Source: Kitasatospora kifunensis
GTDB lineage: Bacteria; Actinomycetota; Actinomycetes; Streptomycetales; Streptomycetaceae
NCBI RefSeq assembly: GCF_014203855.1
Contig: NZ_JACHJV010000001.1
Span: forward strand, 5,518,001-5,582,000
Direction of reading: 5' to 3'
DNA length: 64,000 nt
Position 1 is the stretch's first letter. Each line of letters begins with the position of its first letter. Of this stretch, positions 25,818-34,320 are shown piece after piece. A program made the position numbers and the translations under genes. The notes beneath the pieces were generated by a model, which did not search any database, was not told where the DNA came from, and worked only from the letters and a program-made list of their open reading frames with translations.

Positions 25818-28391
25818 TCAGCCCGCCGCCCGGTCCGCCTCCTGCGCCTTCAGTGCGCGCTCCACGCCGGCGCGCGACTCGATCACCAGGCGGGCCAGCG
25901 CCGGGGCCGGGTCGGCGGTGGCGAGCCAGGCGTCGGTGGCCTCAAGCGTCGCGGCCGAGACCTGGTAGCTCGGGTAGAGCCCCACGATGATCTGCTGCGC
26001 GATCTCGTGGCTGCGGGTCTCCCAGACGCCCTTCAGCGCGTCGAAGTACCGGCCCACGTACGGCGCCAGCAGCTCGCGCTGGTCGGCGACGGTGAAGCCG
26101 CCGATGACCGCGTCCTGGACGTAGTTGGTCAGGGTGTCGGAGTCGACGACCGAGGCCCAGGCCTGCGCCTTGGCGGCCGCCGTGGGCTGGGCGGCGCGGC
26201 AGGTGGCCGCCTTCTCCTGGCCGGTGGCGGTGTTGTCGCGGGCGAGCTCGGCCTCGACGGCGGCGTCGTCGGCGCGGCCGACCGCGACCAGGCGGATGAG
26301 CAGGTCCCAGCGCAGGTCGGTGTCGACTGCCAGGCCGGGCAGTTCGACCGAGCCGTCCAGCAGGCCTGCCAGCAGCGCGAGTTGCTCGTCGGTGCGGGCC
26401 ACCGAGGCCAACGCGCGGGCCCAGGCGAGCTGGTGGTCGCTGCCGGGGGCGGCGGCGCGCAGCTGCTGCTCGGCGGCGGCGGCCCAGTCGAGCAGGCCCT
26501 GCTCGCGCCAGGCCGGGTCGGCGTAGAGGTCGAGGGCGAGCTTGACCTGGCGGTGGACCGACTGGACCACGCCGATGTCGGACTCCTTGGGCAGGCCGGC
26601 GACGGCGAGCGCGAGGTAGTCGCGGGTGGGCAGTTCGCCGTCGCGGGTCATGTCCCAGGCGGCGGCCCAGACCAGCGCCCGCGGCAGCGGCTCGGTGAAG
26701 GCACCCAGGTGCTCGGTGACCACGGCGAGCGAGTCGGCGTCCAGGCGCAGCTTGGCGTAGGACAGGTCGTCGTCGTTGAGCAGGATGACGGACGGACGCT
26801 GACGACCAGTCAGCTGAGGAACGCTGGTCAGCTCGCCGTCCACGTCCAGCTCGACGCGGTCGGTGCGCACCAGCTTGCCCTCGACGAGCGAGTAGCAGCC
26901 GATGGCGATCCGGTGCGGGCGCAGGGCGGCGGTGCCCTTGGCGCCGGCCGGCAGCGCGGGCGCCTCCTGGCGAACTGCGAAGGAGGTGATGACGCCGGTG
27001 GCGTCGACCTCGATCTCGGGGCGCAGGATGTTGATCCCGGCGGTCTCCAGCCAGGCCTTGGACCAGGCCTTCAGGTCGCGCCCGCTGGCCTTCTCCAGCG
27101 CGCCGAGCAGGTCGGCCAGCGTGGTGTTGCCCCAGGCGTGCTGCTTGAAGTAGGCGCGCACGCCCTCGAAGAAGGCGTCTTGGCCGACGTAGGCCACCAG
27201 CTGCTTGAGGACGGAGGCGCCCTTGGCGTAGGTGATGCCGTCGAAGTTGACCTGGACGTCCTCCAGGTCGTTGATCTCGGCCATGATCGGGTGGGTGGAG
27301 GGCAGTTGGTCCTGCCGGTAGGCCCAGGTCTTCATCTGGTTGGCGAAGCTGGTCCAGCCGTTGGGCCACTTGGTGTCGGCCGGCTCGACCAGGGCGACCA
27401 TCTCCGCGTAGGTGGCGAACGACTCGTTGAGCCAGAGGTCGTTCCACCACTCCATGGTGACCAGGTTGCCGAACCACATGTGGGCCAGCTCGTGCAGGAT
27501 CGTGGTGGCCCGTGCCTCGTACGAGGCGTCGGTCACCTTGGAGCGGAAGACGTACTGGTCGCGGAAGGTGACCGCGCCCGCGTTCTCCATCGCGCCGGCG
27601 TTGAACTCCGGGACGAAGAGCTGGTCGTACTTCTCGAACGGGTAGGCGAAGTCGAACTTCTCCTGGAAGTACGTGAAGCCCTGCCGGGTGACGTCGAAGA
27701 TCGCCTCGGCGTCCAGGAACTCCCGCAGCGAGGGGCGGCAGTAGATGCCCAGCGGGACGACCTGGTCCCCGTCGGTGAACGAGTCGAAGACCCCGACGTA
27801 GGGGCCCGCGATGATCGCGGTGATGTAGCTGGAGATTCGCCCGGTCGGGGAGAACGACCAGACCTGGGTGTCACCGTCCCCGGTCGGCTCCGGGGTGGGG
27901 GAGTTGGAGACGACCACCCAGCCGCGCGGGGCGGTGACGGTGAAGGTGAAGCTCGCCTTGAGGTCGGGCTGTTCGAAGGAGGCGAACACCCGGCGGGCGT
28001 CCGGTACCTCGAACTGGCTGTACAGGTAGGTCTCGCCGTCCACCGGGTCGACGAACCGGTGCAGGCCCTCGCCGGTGTTGGTGTACGCGCAGTCGGCGAC
28101 CACCCGCAGCTCGTTCTCGGCGGCCAGGCCGGTCAGCGCGATCCGGCTGTCGGCGAAGGCGGACAGTGCCACCTGCTCGCCGTTCAGCACGATCTCGCGC
28201 ACCTCGGGGGCGACCAGGTCGATGAAGGTGGCGGCGCCGGGCTGGTTGGCCGTGAACCGGACCACGGTGGTGGATCGGAACGTAGCGCTGTCACGGGCCG
28301 AGCTCAGGTCGAGCTCGATGTCGTACGCATCCACGTGGAGGAGAGCCGCTCGGGTGCGGGCCTCCTCACGCGTCAAGTTGGTGCCAGGCAC
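25818..28391 (-). CDS. pepN: Aminopeptidase N (M1 zinc metallopeptidase)
   Basis: This cytoplasmic aminopeptidase removes N-terminal residues from peptides. The exopeptidase motif is GAMEN (in FNAGAMENAGAVTF). The zinc motif is HELAHMWFGN with the distal Glu in LWLNESFATYAEM. The C-terminal ERAP1-like helical domain is complete. GTG 28391 was chosen because AAGGAG sits 8 nt upstream and the protein then begins VPGTNLTREEARTRAALLHV, giving 857 residues, the usual length for streptomycete PepN. A longer in-frame start at 28547 would add an implausible stretch. It appears monocistronic with terminators on both sides. Confidence 0.95.
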   Translation of the reverse strand: MPGTNLTREEARTRAALLHVDAYDIELDLSSARDSATFRSTTVVRFTANQPGAATFIDLVAPEVREIVLNGEQVALSAFADSRIALTGLAAENELRVVADCAYTNTGEGLHRFVDPVDGETYLYSQFEVPDARRVFASFEQPDLKASFTFTVTAPRGWVVVSNSPTPEPTGDGDTQVWSFSPTGRISSYITAIIAGPYVGVFDSFTDGDQVVPLGIYCRPSLREFLDAEAIFDVTRQGFTYFQEKFDFAYPFEKYDQLFVPEFNAGAMENAGAVTFRDQYVFRSKVTDASYEARATTILHELAHMWFGNLVTMEWWNDLWLNESFATYAEMVALVEPADTKWPNGWTSFANQMKTWAYRQDQLPSTHPIMAEINDLEDVQVNFDGITYAKGASVLKQLVAYVGQDAFFEGVRAYFKQHAWGNTTLADLLGALEKASGRDLKAWSKAWLETAGINILRPEIEVDATGVITSFAVRQEAPALPAGAKGTAALRPHRIAIGCYSLVEGKLVRTDRVELDVDGELTSVPQLTGRQRPSVILLNDDDLSYAKLRLDADSLAVVTEHLGAFTEPLPRALVWAAAWDMTRDGELPTRDYLALAVAGLPKESDIGVVQSVHRQVKLALDLYADPAWREQGLLDWAAAAEQQLRAAAPGSDHQLAWARALASVARTDEQLALLAGLLDGSVELPGLAVDTDLRWDLLIRLVAVGRADDAAVEAELARDNTATGQEKAATCRAAQPTAAAKAQAWASVVDSDTLTNYVQDAVIGGFTVADQRELLAPYVGRYFDALKGVWETRSHEIAQQIIVGLYPSYQVSAATLEATDAWLATADPAPALARLVIESRAGVERALKAQEADRAAG

Positions 28392-28573
28392 TCGCAGGAC
28401 TCCTTCGTCAGGCTTCTTGGGCGCATCCTCCCACGCCGTCCCTGCGGACCCCGAGTGCTTTGTCTCCAGAGGCAACAGGGAGGCAGCAGGGAAGCAGCAG
28501 GGAAGCAACGAAGGGGCTAGCGAAGAGGCGACCAGGAGGCCAGCCAAGAGGAGACCAGAAGGAAGCCGAAAGA
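28392..28573. repeat. Purine-rich degenerate tandem repeats upstream of pepN
   Basis: Bases 28475-28560 on the plus strand are almost all A and G with degenerate units such as GGGAAGCAGCA repeated back to back. No gene is supported on either strand. Confidence 0.55.
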
Positions 28574-28615
28574 CGTCCGGGAGGCGGCCGGCAACTCCCG
28601 GCCGCCTCCCGGACG
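28574..28615. terminator. Terminator downstream of the BamB-like gene
   Basis: A perfect 18-bp stem is formed by 28574-28591 and 28598-28615, with the loop CAACTC. It lies 21 bp after the minus-strand stop at 28636. Confidence 0.85.
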
Positions 28616-28635
28616 GAACGCGCGGTGAGGCCTGA

Positions 28636-30504
28636 TCAGCCCTTCGCGTACAGCGTGGCGGTGGCCTCCATCGGCAGCTGCGGGACGCTCAGCACCCGCC
28701 CGTCGGTGGAGTAGAAGACCTCCGCGCCCTGGAACGGCATGAAGGCGTTGGCGTTGCTCTTGCTGCTGAAGGCGGCGAGTTGGGTCACGCTGCCGTCAGT
28801 CGGGTTGAGCGAGAGGACCCGGCCGCTCTTGCCGAAGCCGTCCATGGCGATCGCGGTGGGGGCGGACTTGCGGTCCACCAGGCGCAGGCCGTCCTGGGCG
28901 CCGCCGTCGACGGTCCACAGGGTGCTGCCGCCGACCAGGTCGATGGCCCGGATCGCGGTCTTGCTGTTCTGGTTGACCTCGACGTAGAGCGTGTTGCCGA
29001 TCACCAGGCTCTTGGTCATCGGGTCGGAGTCGGAGGAGAGCTGCAGCCGGTCCTGCCCGGTGACCTTCAGCGGGATCTTGGCCTCCACCTTGCCGGTGGA
29101 GTCCACGCCGACGAAGTAGTCGTTGTCGTAGCCCGAGGAGATCTGCAGCACCAGCGGCGAGGCCGACACGATGTTGGTGAGCCGCTCGCCGCTACCGAGG
29201 TTGAAGGTCTGGGTGGTCTTGCCGGTGTTGGCGTCCAGGATCATCAGCTGCTGCTCGGGGGAGGAACCGGCGCAGTCGTCGCTGATCGCCACCACGGCGC
29301 CGGCCGTGTCCGCGCTGTCCGAGCAGTACTGGGCGCGGTCCTTGTAGGACCAGACCGAGGTGCCGTCGGTCAGGTTGAAGCCGGCCAGCAGCGAGCCGCT
29401 GGCAGCCGCCAGCGTGGTGTCGGTGACGGTGACCTGAGTGCTGAAGCTCTTGGAGCTGAGCGGTGAGCCGACCTTGTAGATCAGCCGGCCTGTGGTGGCG
29501 TCGATCGCGCCGACCGCCGCGCAGTCGTCGTCGCCGAGGTTGAAGCTGACGCCGCCGATGTTGTTCTTGTTGACGTCCTTGGACATGCTGCAGAACGCCT
29601 TGGCGCCGTCCGGCACCTTCAGCGTCCAGGCGGCCTTGCCGTCGCTCAGGTTGTAGCCGGTCAGGCCGGTGGCGTCGCCGCGGACCACCAGCTTGTCGGT
29701 GGTCCACACGCCGAGGGTGCGCTGGTCGCTGGCGCTGCCGTCGACCTTGGGGACGCTCCAGGAGACGGTCAACTTGCCGGCGTCGCTGCCACCGCCGCCG
29801 GTGGTGGTGCTCCCGCCGGTGGTACCGCCGGCGGTGTTGTGCTGCGACGAGTTGCCGTTGAACAGCACCACCAGGCCGATCACGATGGCGACCGAGAGCA
29901 GGCTGCCGGCGATCGCGCCGAAGACCATGACCGGATTGCGCTGCTTGACCGGCGCCGGGCTGAGCTGGACGGCCGGGCCGGGGAAGCCGTAGCCCTGGGC
30001 GCCCTGCTGGCCGTAACCGGTCTGCTGGGTGCTGTAACCGGTCTGCTGGATGCCGTAGGCGGTGGGCGGGGGCGTGGCGTAACCGCCTTGCTGAGCGCCG
30101 TAGGCGGGCGGGGCGGGGGGCTGCGGGGCGTTCTGCGGGTAGCCGTAGGCCGACCCGGCCTGCGGGTCGTACGGACCCACCGGCGCGCCCGGGGCCGGCG
30201 GGGCGCTCTGCGCGGGGAAGGCGGCGGCGGTCGGCTGGTAACTGACATCCGCAGGCGCACCCGGTGCACCCGGAGCACCCGGAGCACCCGGCGCACCGCC
30301 CGGCGCGCCCGTCGGCTGTGGCGGCACGGCCGCCGACGGTGCCGGGCCGACGACCGCCGCTCCGTCGAGCTGCGTCATCTGGTCCGCGACCGCCGCCGGG
30401 TCGAAACCGGGTCGCTGCGGTACGCCGCCGCCCTGCCGGCCCGCCGCGTCCTGCGGCCCGACGCCCGCTCCGCGCTGATCCCCTGCCATGTGATGCCCCG
30501 TCAT
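28636..30504 (-). CDS. Membrane-anchored PQQ-type beta-propeller (BamB-like) protein
   Basis: The first ~190 residues are cytoplasmic and Pro/Gly/Gln/Tyr-rich, with tandem GAPGAPGAPGAP and YGIQQTGYSTQQTGYG. One membrane helix follows (VFGAIAGSLLSVAIVIGLVV). The extracytoplasmic part is a PQQ-like beta-propeller whose blades show the DG...W pattern (LSDGKAAWTLKV, LTDGTSVWSYKD, VGGSTLWTVDGG). This protein type is common in actinobacteria, often of unknown function. ATG 30504 and ATG 30489 are both possible starts; neither has a good ribosome site. It is divergent from the ROK regulator gene. Confidence 0.8.
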   Translation of the reverse strand: MTGHHMAGDQRGAGVGPQDAAGRQGGGVPQRPGFDPAAVADQMTQLDGAAVVGPAPSAAVPPQPTGAPGGAPGAPGAPGAPGAPADVSYQPTAAAFPAQSAPPAPGAPVGPYDPQAGSAYGYPQNAPQPPAPPAYGAQQGGYATPPPTAYGIQQTGYSTQQTGYGQQGAQGYGFPGPAVQLSPAPVKQRNPVMVFGAIAGSLLSVAIVIGLVVLFNGNSSQHNTAGGTTGGSTTTGGGGSDAGKLTVSWSVPKVDGSASDQRTLGVWTTDKLVVRGDATGLTGYNLSDGKAAWTLKVPDGAKAFCSMSKDVNKNNIGGVSFNLGDDDCAAVGAIDATTGRLIYKVGSPLSSKSFSTQVTVTDTTLAAASGSLLAGFNLTDGTSVWSYKDRAQYCSDSADTAGAVVAISDDCAGSSPEQQLMILDANTGKTTQTFNLGSGERLTNIVSASPLVLQISSGYDNDYFVGVDSTGKVEAKIPLKVTGQDRLQLSSDSDPMTKSLVIGNTLYVEVNQNSKTAIRAIDLVGGSTLWTVDGGAQDGLRLVDRKSAPTAIAMDGFGKSGRVLSLNPTDGSVTQLAAFSSKSNANAFMPFQGAEVFYSTDGRVLSVPQLPMEATATLYAKG

Positions 30505-30875
30505 TGTGCGTCTGGTAGGCCGCCCGCCCCGGCCGGTGTGGCGCAGGATGCTGGCTGGACGGCTGAGAATTACAGGACATCGTAAGGGCGCGGCATTTTC
30601 GGACACTCCCAGGTCCCGTCCGGGCGGGCCCCGCGACGGCGCCGAGGTTGACGCCGACGCCGTGGTTGAGCCGCCGCTGAGCTTTCGTGCCGATCGAGTG
30701 GCAGCCTTGACGGGGCCGCGCGCAGACCGCTCGGCATAGAGTTCAGGAGTTGAAGGTGACCTTGTCGGCCACCGATGCCGACGGCAGCGGCAGCCGACGG
30801 CTGCGCGGAGCCGACCGCAACGGCGCGGTGAGGGGTGGGAACCGTCGGGTTCCCGCGCCCGAAGGAGGGTATTTC
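30505..30875. promoter_or_regulatory. Divergent intergenic region, BamB-like gene / ROK regulator
   Basis: There is no gene in these 371 bp. A TTGACG hexamer at about 30708 points toward the ROK gene, but the match downstream is poor. GAAGGAGGGT (30861-30870) is the ROK ribosome site. Confidence 0.4.
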
Positions 30876-32078
30876 ATGTCCATGGACACGCCGGGTTCGC
30901 AGTCCTCACTGCACCGCGCCAACCTCGAACGGGTGCTGCGCGCGGTGCGGATGGCGGGTTCGCTGACCCAGGCCGAGATCGCCCGGGCCACCGGACTCTC
31001 GGCGGCGACGGTCTCCAACATCGTCCGCGAGCTCAAGGAGAGCGGCACGGTGGTGGTGGCCGACACCTCCTCCGGCGGCCGCCGGGCCCGCAGCGTCTCG
31101 CTGAGCGGGGACGCCGGGATCGTGGTCGGGGTCGACTTCGGCCACTCGCACCTGCGGGTGGCGGTGGGCAACCTGGCGCACCGGGTGCTCGCCGAGGAGA
31201 GCGAGCCGATGAACGTGGACGTCTCCGCCGAGCAGGGCTTCGCCCGGGCCGAGGCGCTGGTGGAGCGGCTGCTGGCGCAGGCCGGCTTCCGCTCGGACAA
31301 GGTGATCGGGGTGGGCCTGGGCGTGCCGGGCCCGATCGACGTGGAGACCGGCGCGCTCGGCTCCACCGCGATCCTGCCCGGCTGGACCGGCATCGCGCCG
31401 GGCCGGGAGCTGTCCAAGCGGCTCGGCATGGAGGTCTACGTCGACAACGACGCCAACCTCGGCGCACTCGGCGAGCTGGTCTGGGGCGCGGGGCGGGGGC
31501 TGAGCGACCTGGCCTACATCAAGGTGGCCAGCGGTGTCGGGTCCGGTCTGGTGATCAACGGGCAGATCTACCGGGGCCCGGGCGGCACGGCCGGCGAGAT
31601 CGGGCACATCACCTTGGACGAGTCGGGCCCGGTCTGCCGCTGCGGCAACCGCGGCTGCCTGGAGACCTTCGTCGGTTCGCGCTACCTGCTCAACCTCTTG
31701 AACGCGAGCCATGAGCGCGAGTTGACGCTCTCCTCCATGGTGCAGCTGGCCCAGCAGGGCGATCTGGGCTGCCGGCGGGTGATCGCGGACGCCGGTCGGC
31801 AGATCGGCACCGGCGTGGCGACCCTGTGCAACCTGCTGAACCCGCGCCGGGTGATCCTCGGTGGCGACCTGGCCGAGGCCGGTGAGCTGGTGCTTTCCCC
31901 GATCCGGGACTCGGTGGCGCGGTACGCGATCCCTTCCGCGGCCCGGCAGTTGTCGATCGTCCCGGGCACGCTGGGCGGCCGCGCCGAGGTGCTCGGATCC
32001 CTCGCGCTGGTGATGAGCGAGATGGGCGAAACCGGCGCAATCAGCCACAACTCGCAGGCGGTCGGCGCGCGCGGCTGA
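30876..32078 (+). CDS. rok7B7: ROK-family transcriptional regulator (Rok7B7/XylR-like)
   Basis: The protein (400 residues) has an N-terminal winged HTH (LTQAEIARATGLSAATVSNI) and a ROK sugar-kinase-like domain. Visible are the phosphate loop VVGVDFGHSHLRVAVGNL, the DNDANLGALGE block and the zinc motif CRCGNRGCLE after EIGHI. ATG 30876 has GAAGGAGGGT 5 nt upstream. It lies directly upstream of, and in the same direction as, a xylose-type ABC operon, the arrangement known for rok7B7-xylFGH in Streptomyces coelicolor. There it represses xylFGH and affects carbon control and antibiotic production. The symbol rests on this context and on the operator match at 32210. Confidence 0.88.
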   Translation: MSMDTPGSQSSLHRANLERVLRAVRMAGSLTQAEIARATGLSAATVSNIVRELKESGTVVVADTSSGGRRARSVSLSGDAGIVVGVDFGHSHLRVAVGNLAHRVLAEESEPMNVDVSAEQGFARAEALVERLLAQAGFRSDKVIGVGLGVPGPIDVETGALGSTAILPGWTGIAPGRELSKRLGMEVYVDNDANLGALGELVWGAGRGLSDLAYIKVASGVGSGLVINGQIYRGPGGTAGEIGHITLDESGPVCRCGNRGCLETFVGSRYLLNLLNASHERELTLSSMVQLAQQGDLGCRRVIADAGRQIGTGVATLCNLLNPRRVILGGDLAEAGELVLSPIRDSVARYAIPSAARQLSIVPGTLGGRAEVLGSLALVMSEMGETGAISHNSQAVGARG

Positions 32079-32209
32079 GCCCGAAGTCCCTTGACAGAAA
32101 GGGACGAAAGGGACGGTTGCTGAGTGGTCCCGACGAGGCGGCCGAGCATTTGGTCTCGGCTTAGCCTTCACGAAGATAACGAAAGGGTTTGGATCCTTCG
32201 AGGGCTGGG

Positions 32210-32222
32210 TTTACTTGTTGAC
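32210..32222 (+). promoter_or_regulatory. Candidate Rok7B7 binding site upstream of xylF
   Basis: TTTACTTGTTGAC fits every position of the consensus TTKAMKHSTTSAV that I recall for Rok7B7. It overlaps the palindrome TTGACGTCAA (32218-32227) and lies about 80 bp before the xylF start. ACGAAAGGG is also repeated at 32104-32112 and 32179-32187. Confidence 0.55.
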
Positions 32223-32298
32223 GTCAAGCGGGGTGGCGGGTTTGACTCCCTCCACCTCGCCGCGACGTTGCGGCTCTGTCAGGGAGGCACCCCCCACC

Positions 32299-33393
32299 AT
32301 GAACGCAATGATGCGTCGCGTTGTCATCGGCACCGCCGCGGTCTCGATGGCCCTCACCATGGCCGCCTGTGGCAAGGCCGGTGGCAGCAGCTCGAACTCC
32401 GCGAGCTCGGGTGGCAACAAGACCATCGGTCTGCTCCTGCCGGAGAACTCCTCCTCCATCCGCTACGAGTCCTTCGACAAGCCGCTGATCGAGGCCAAGG
32501 TCAAGGCCCTGTGCAGTGAGTGCAGCGTTCAGTACAACAACGCCAACAACGATGCGGCGACCCAGAAGCAGCAGTTCGACACGATGGTCTCGCAGGGCAT
32601 CAAGGTGATCCTGCTGGACGCGGTGAACGCCCCCGGCACCACCTCGTGGATCACCGACGCGCAGAAGAAGGGCGTCAAGGTCATCGCGTACGACCGGCTG
32701 GCCTCCGGCCCGGTCTCGGCCTACGTCTCCTTCGACAACGAGAAGGTCGGCGAGCTGCAGGGCCAGGCCCTGGTCGACGCGCTGGGTGCGAACGCCAAGA
32801 GCGCCAACGTCGTCATGATCAACGGCTCCGAGACCGACCCGAACGCGGCTCAGTTCAAGGCCGGTGCGCACAAGGTGCTGGACACCGGCGTCGGCAAGAT
32901 CGTCTACGAGCAGTCCGGTGAGTGGCAGCCCACCGTGGCCAGCCAGAAGATCGGTGCCGCGATCACCGCGCTCGGCAAGAACGGCTTCCAGGCCGTCTAC
33001 TCCGCCAACGACGGCATGGCCGCCGCCATCATCACCGCCCTCAAGGCGAACGGCATCAACAACATCCCGGTCGGCGGCCAGGACGCCGCCCCCGACGCGA
33101 TCCAGCGGATCCTGGCGGGCGACCAGGCCTACACCATCTACAAGGCCTACAAGCCGGAGGCCGAGGGCGCCGCCACCATCGCCGTGGACCTGCTCAACGG
33201 CGTGAGCGTCGGCGGCACCGCGACCGCCTCCACCGACAGCGCGGGCCTCAACATCCCGTCCCTGCTGCTCACTCCGGTCGTGGTGACCAAGGCCAACATC
33301 AAGGACACCGTGATCGCCGACGGCATGTACAAGGCCTCGGACATCTGCACCGCCCAGTACGCCGACGCCTGCAAGGACGCGAAGATCCAGTAG
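32299..33393 (+). CDS. xylF: Xylose-type ABC transporter substrate-binding lipoprotein
   Basis: This 364-residue exported sugar-binding protein of the periplasmic-binding-protein type 1 (RbsB/XylF) class has a signal peptide ending in the lipobox MALTMAAC, so Cys24 would be lipidated. The mature part shows IGLLLPENSSSIRYESFDKP, QQFDTMVSQGIKVILLDAVN, the hinge-region DRLASGPVSAYVSFDNEKVG and YSANDGMAAAIITALKANG, typical of XylF. AGGGAGG is at 32281-32287. Its binding-protein role follows from its place in front of the ATPase and permease genes. Confidence 0.92.
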   Translation: MNAMMRRVVIGTAAVSMALTMAACGKAGGSSSNSASSGGNKTIGLLLPENSSSIRYESFDKPLIEAKVKALCSECSVQYNNANNDAATQKQQFDTMVSQGIKVILLDAVNAPGTTSWITDAQKKGVKVIAYDRLASGPVSAYVSFDNEKVGELQGQALVDALGANAKSANVVMINGSETDPNAAQFKAGAHKVLDTGVGKIVYEQSGEWQPTVASQKIGAAITALGKNGFQAVYSANDGMAAAIITALKANGINNIPVGGQDAAPDAIQRILAGDQAYTIYKAYKPEAEGAATIAVDLLNGVSVGGTATASTDSAGLNIPSLLLTPVVVTKANIKDTVIADGMYKASDICTAQYADACKDAKIQ

Positions 33394-33416
33394 CGGACGC
33401 GCCTTCAGCAACAGGC

Positions 33417-33456
33417 GTGCCGGCCGGGCCAGTTGGCCCGGCCGTCGCGCCGGCAC
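33417..33456 (+). terminator. Hairpin between xylF and xylG
   Basis: The inner stem is 33422-33430 / 33435-33443 and the outer stem is 33417-33423 / 33450-33456. Such hairpins after binding-protein genes usually attenuate transcription or stabilise the upstream message, giving more binding protein than ATPase. Confidence 0.6.
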
Positions 33457-33510
33457 CTCGGCGTGCGGGCTAGAGCCACGTGCGCCCTTTGACTCCCGAA
33501 GGAGCCACCG

Positions 33511-34320
33511 ATGGTTCAGTCAGACACACCCGTCCTCGCCCTGCGGGGCGTCTCCAAGCGCTTCGGTGCCGTCCAGGTGCTGACCGGCGTCGACCTGGAC
33601 GTGCACGCCGGCCAGGTGGTCGCGCTGGTCGGCGACAACGGCGCCGGCAAGTCCACCCTGGTCAAGACGATCGCCGGGGTGCACCCGATCGACGAGGGCA
33701 CCATCGAGTGGGCCGGCAAGCAGGTCCACCTGAACCGCCCGCAGGACGCCCAGGCGCTCGGCGTCGCGACCGTCTACCAGGACCTCGCGCTCTGCGACAA
33801 CCTCGACGTGGTCGCGAACCTGTTCCTGGGCCGGGAGTTGATCCGCGGCGGCCGCCTGGACGAGGTGGCGATGGAGAAGCGGGCCAAGGAGCTGCTCGAC
33901 ACCCTCTCCATCCGCATCCCCAGCGTGCGGATCCCGGTGGCCGCGCTCTCCGGCGGCCAGCGCCAGGTGGTGGCCATCGCCCGCGCGCTGATCGGCGAGC
34001 CGAAGATCGTGATCCTGGACGAGCCGACCGCGGCGCTGGGCGTGGAGCAGACCGCCCAGGTGCTCGACCTGGTCGAGCGACTGCGCGACCGGGGTCTGGG
34101 CGTCATCCTGATCAGCCACAACATGGCGGACGTGCGCGCGGTGGCCGACCAGGTCGCCGTGCTGCGGCTGGGCCGCAACAACGGCGTCTTCCCGGTGGCC
34201 ACCACCAGCCACGAGACGATCATCTCGGCCATCACCGGAGCCACCGACAACGCGGTGACCCGGCGCCAGGCCCGCGTCGCGGACGCGAACATCCAGGCGA
34301 GCGCGGAGGCGACCAAGTGA
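33511..34320 (+). CDS. xylG: Xylose-type ABC transporter ATP-binding protein
   Basis: This single-domain ABC ATPase (269 residues) energises sugar import. Walker A is GDNGAGKST, the Q-loop region is VYQDLALCDN, the signature is LSGGQRQVVAIARAL, Walker B is IVILDEPTAALG and the switch His is in ILISHNM. Many sugar importers of this class have two fused ATPase domains; this one has only one, so a homodimer is expected. The ribosome site (GAAGGAG) is just upstream. Its last bases overlap the xylH start (GTGA), which implies translational coupling. Confidence 0.93.
   Translation: MVQSDTPVLALRGVSKRFGAVQVLTGVDLDVHAGQVVALVGDNGAGKSTLVKTIAGVHPIDEGTIEWAGKQVHLNRPQDAQALGVATVYQDLALCDNLDVVANLFLGRELIRGGRLDEVAMEKRAKELLDTLSIRIPSVRIPVAALSGGQRQVVAIARALIGEPKIVILDEPTAALGVEQTAQVLDLVERLRDRGLGVILISHNMADVRAVADQVAVLRLGRNNGVFPVATTSHETIISAITGATDNAVTRRQARVADANIQASAEATK

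Noticed and set aside
28460..28714. Plus-strand open frame in the purine-rich tract
   Set aside because: The translation is a charged low-complexity product of the repeat and crosses the terminator.
32092..32112. TTGACA at 32092 as the xylF promoter
   Set aside because: No acceptable -10 hexamer lies 16-19 bp downstream, so I did not list it as a promoter.
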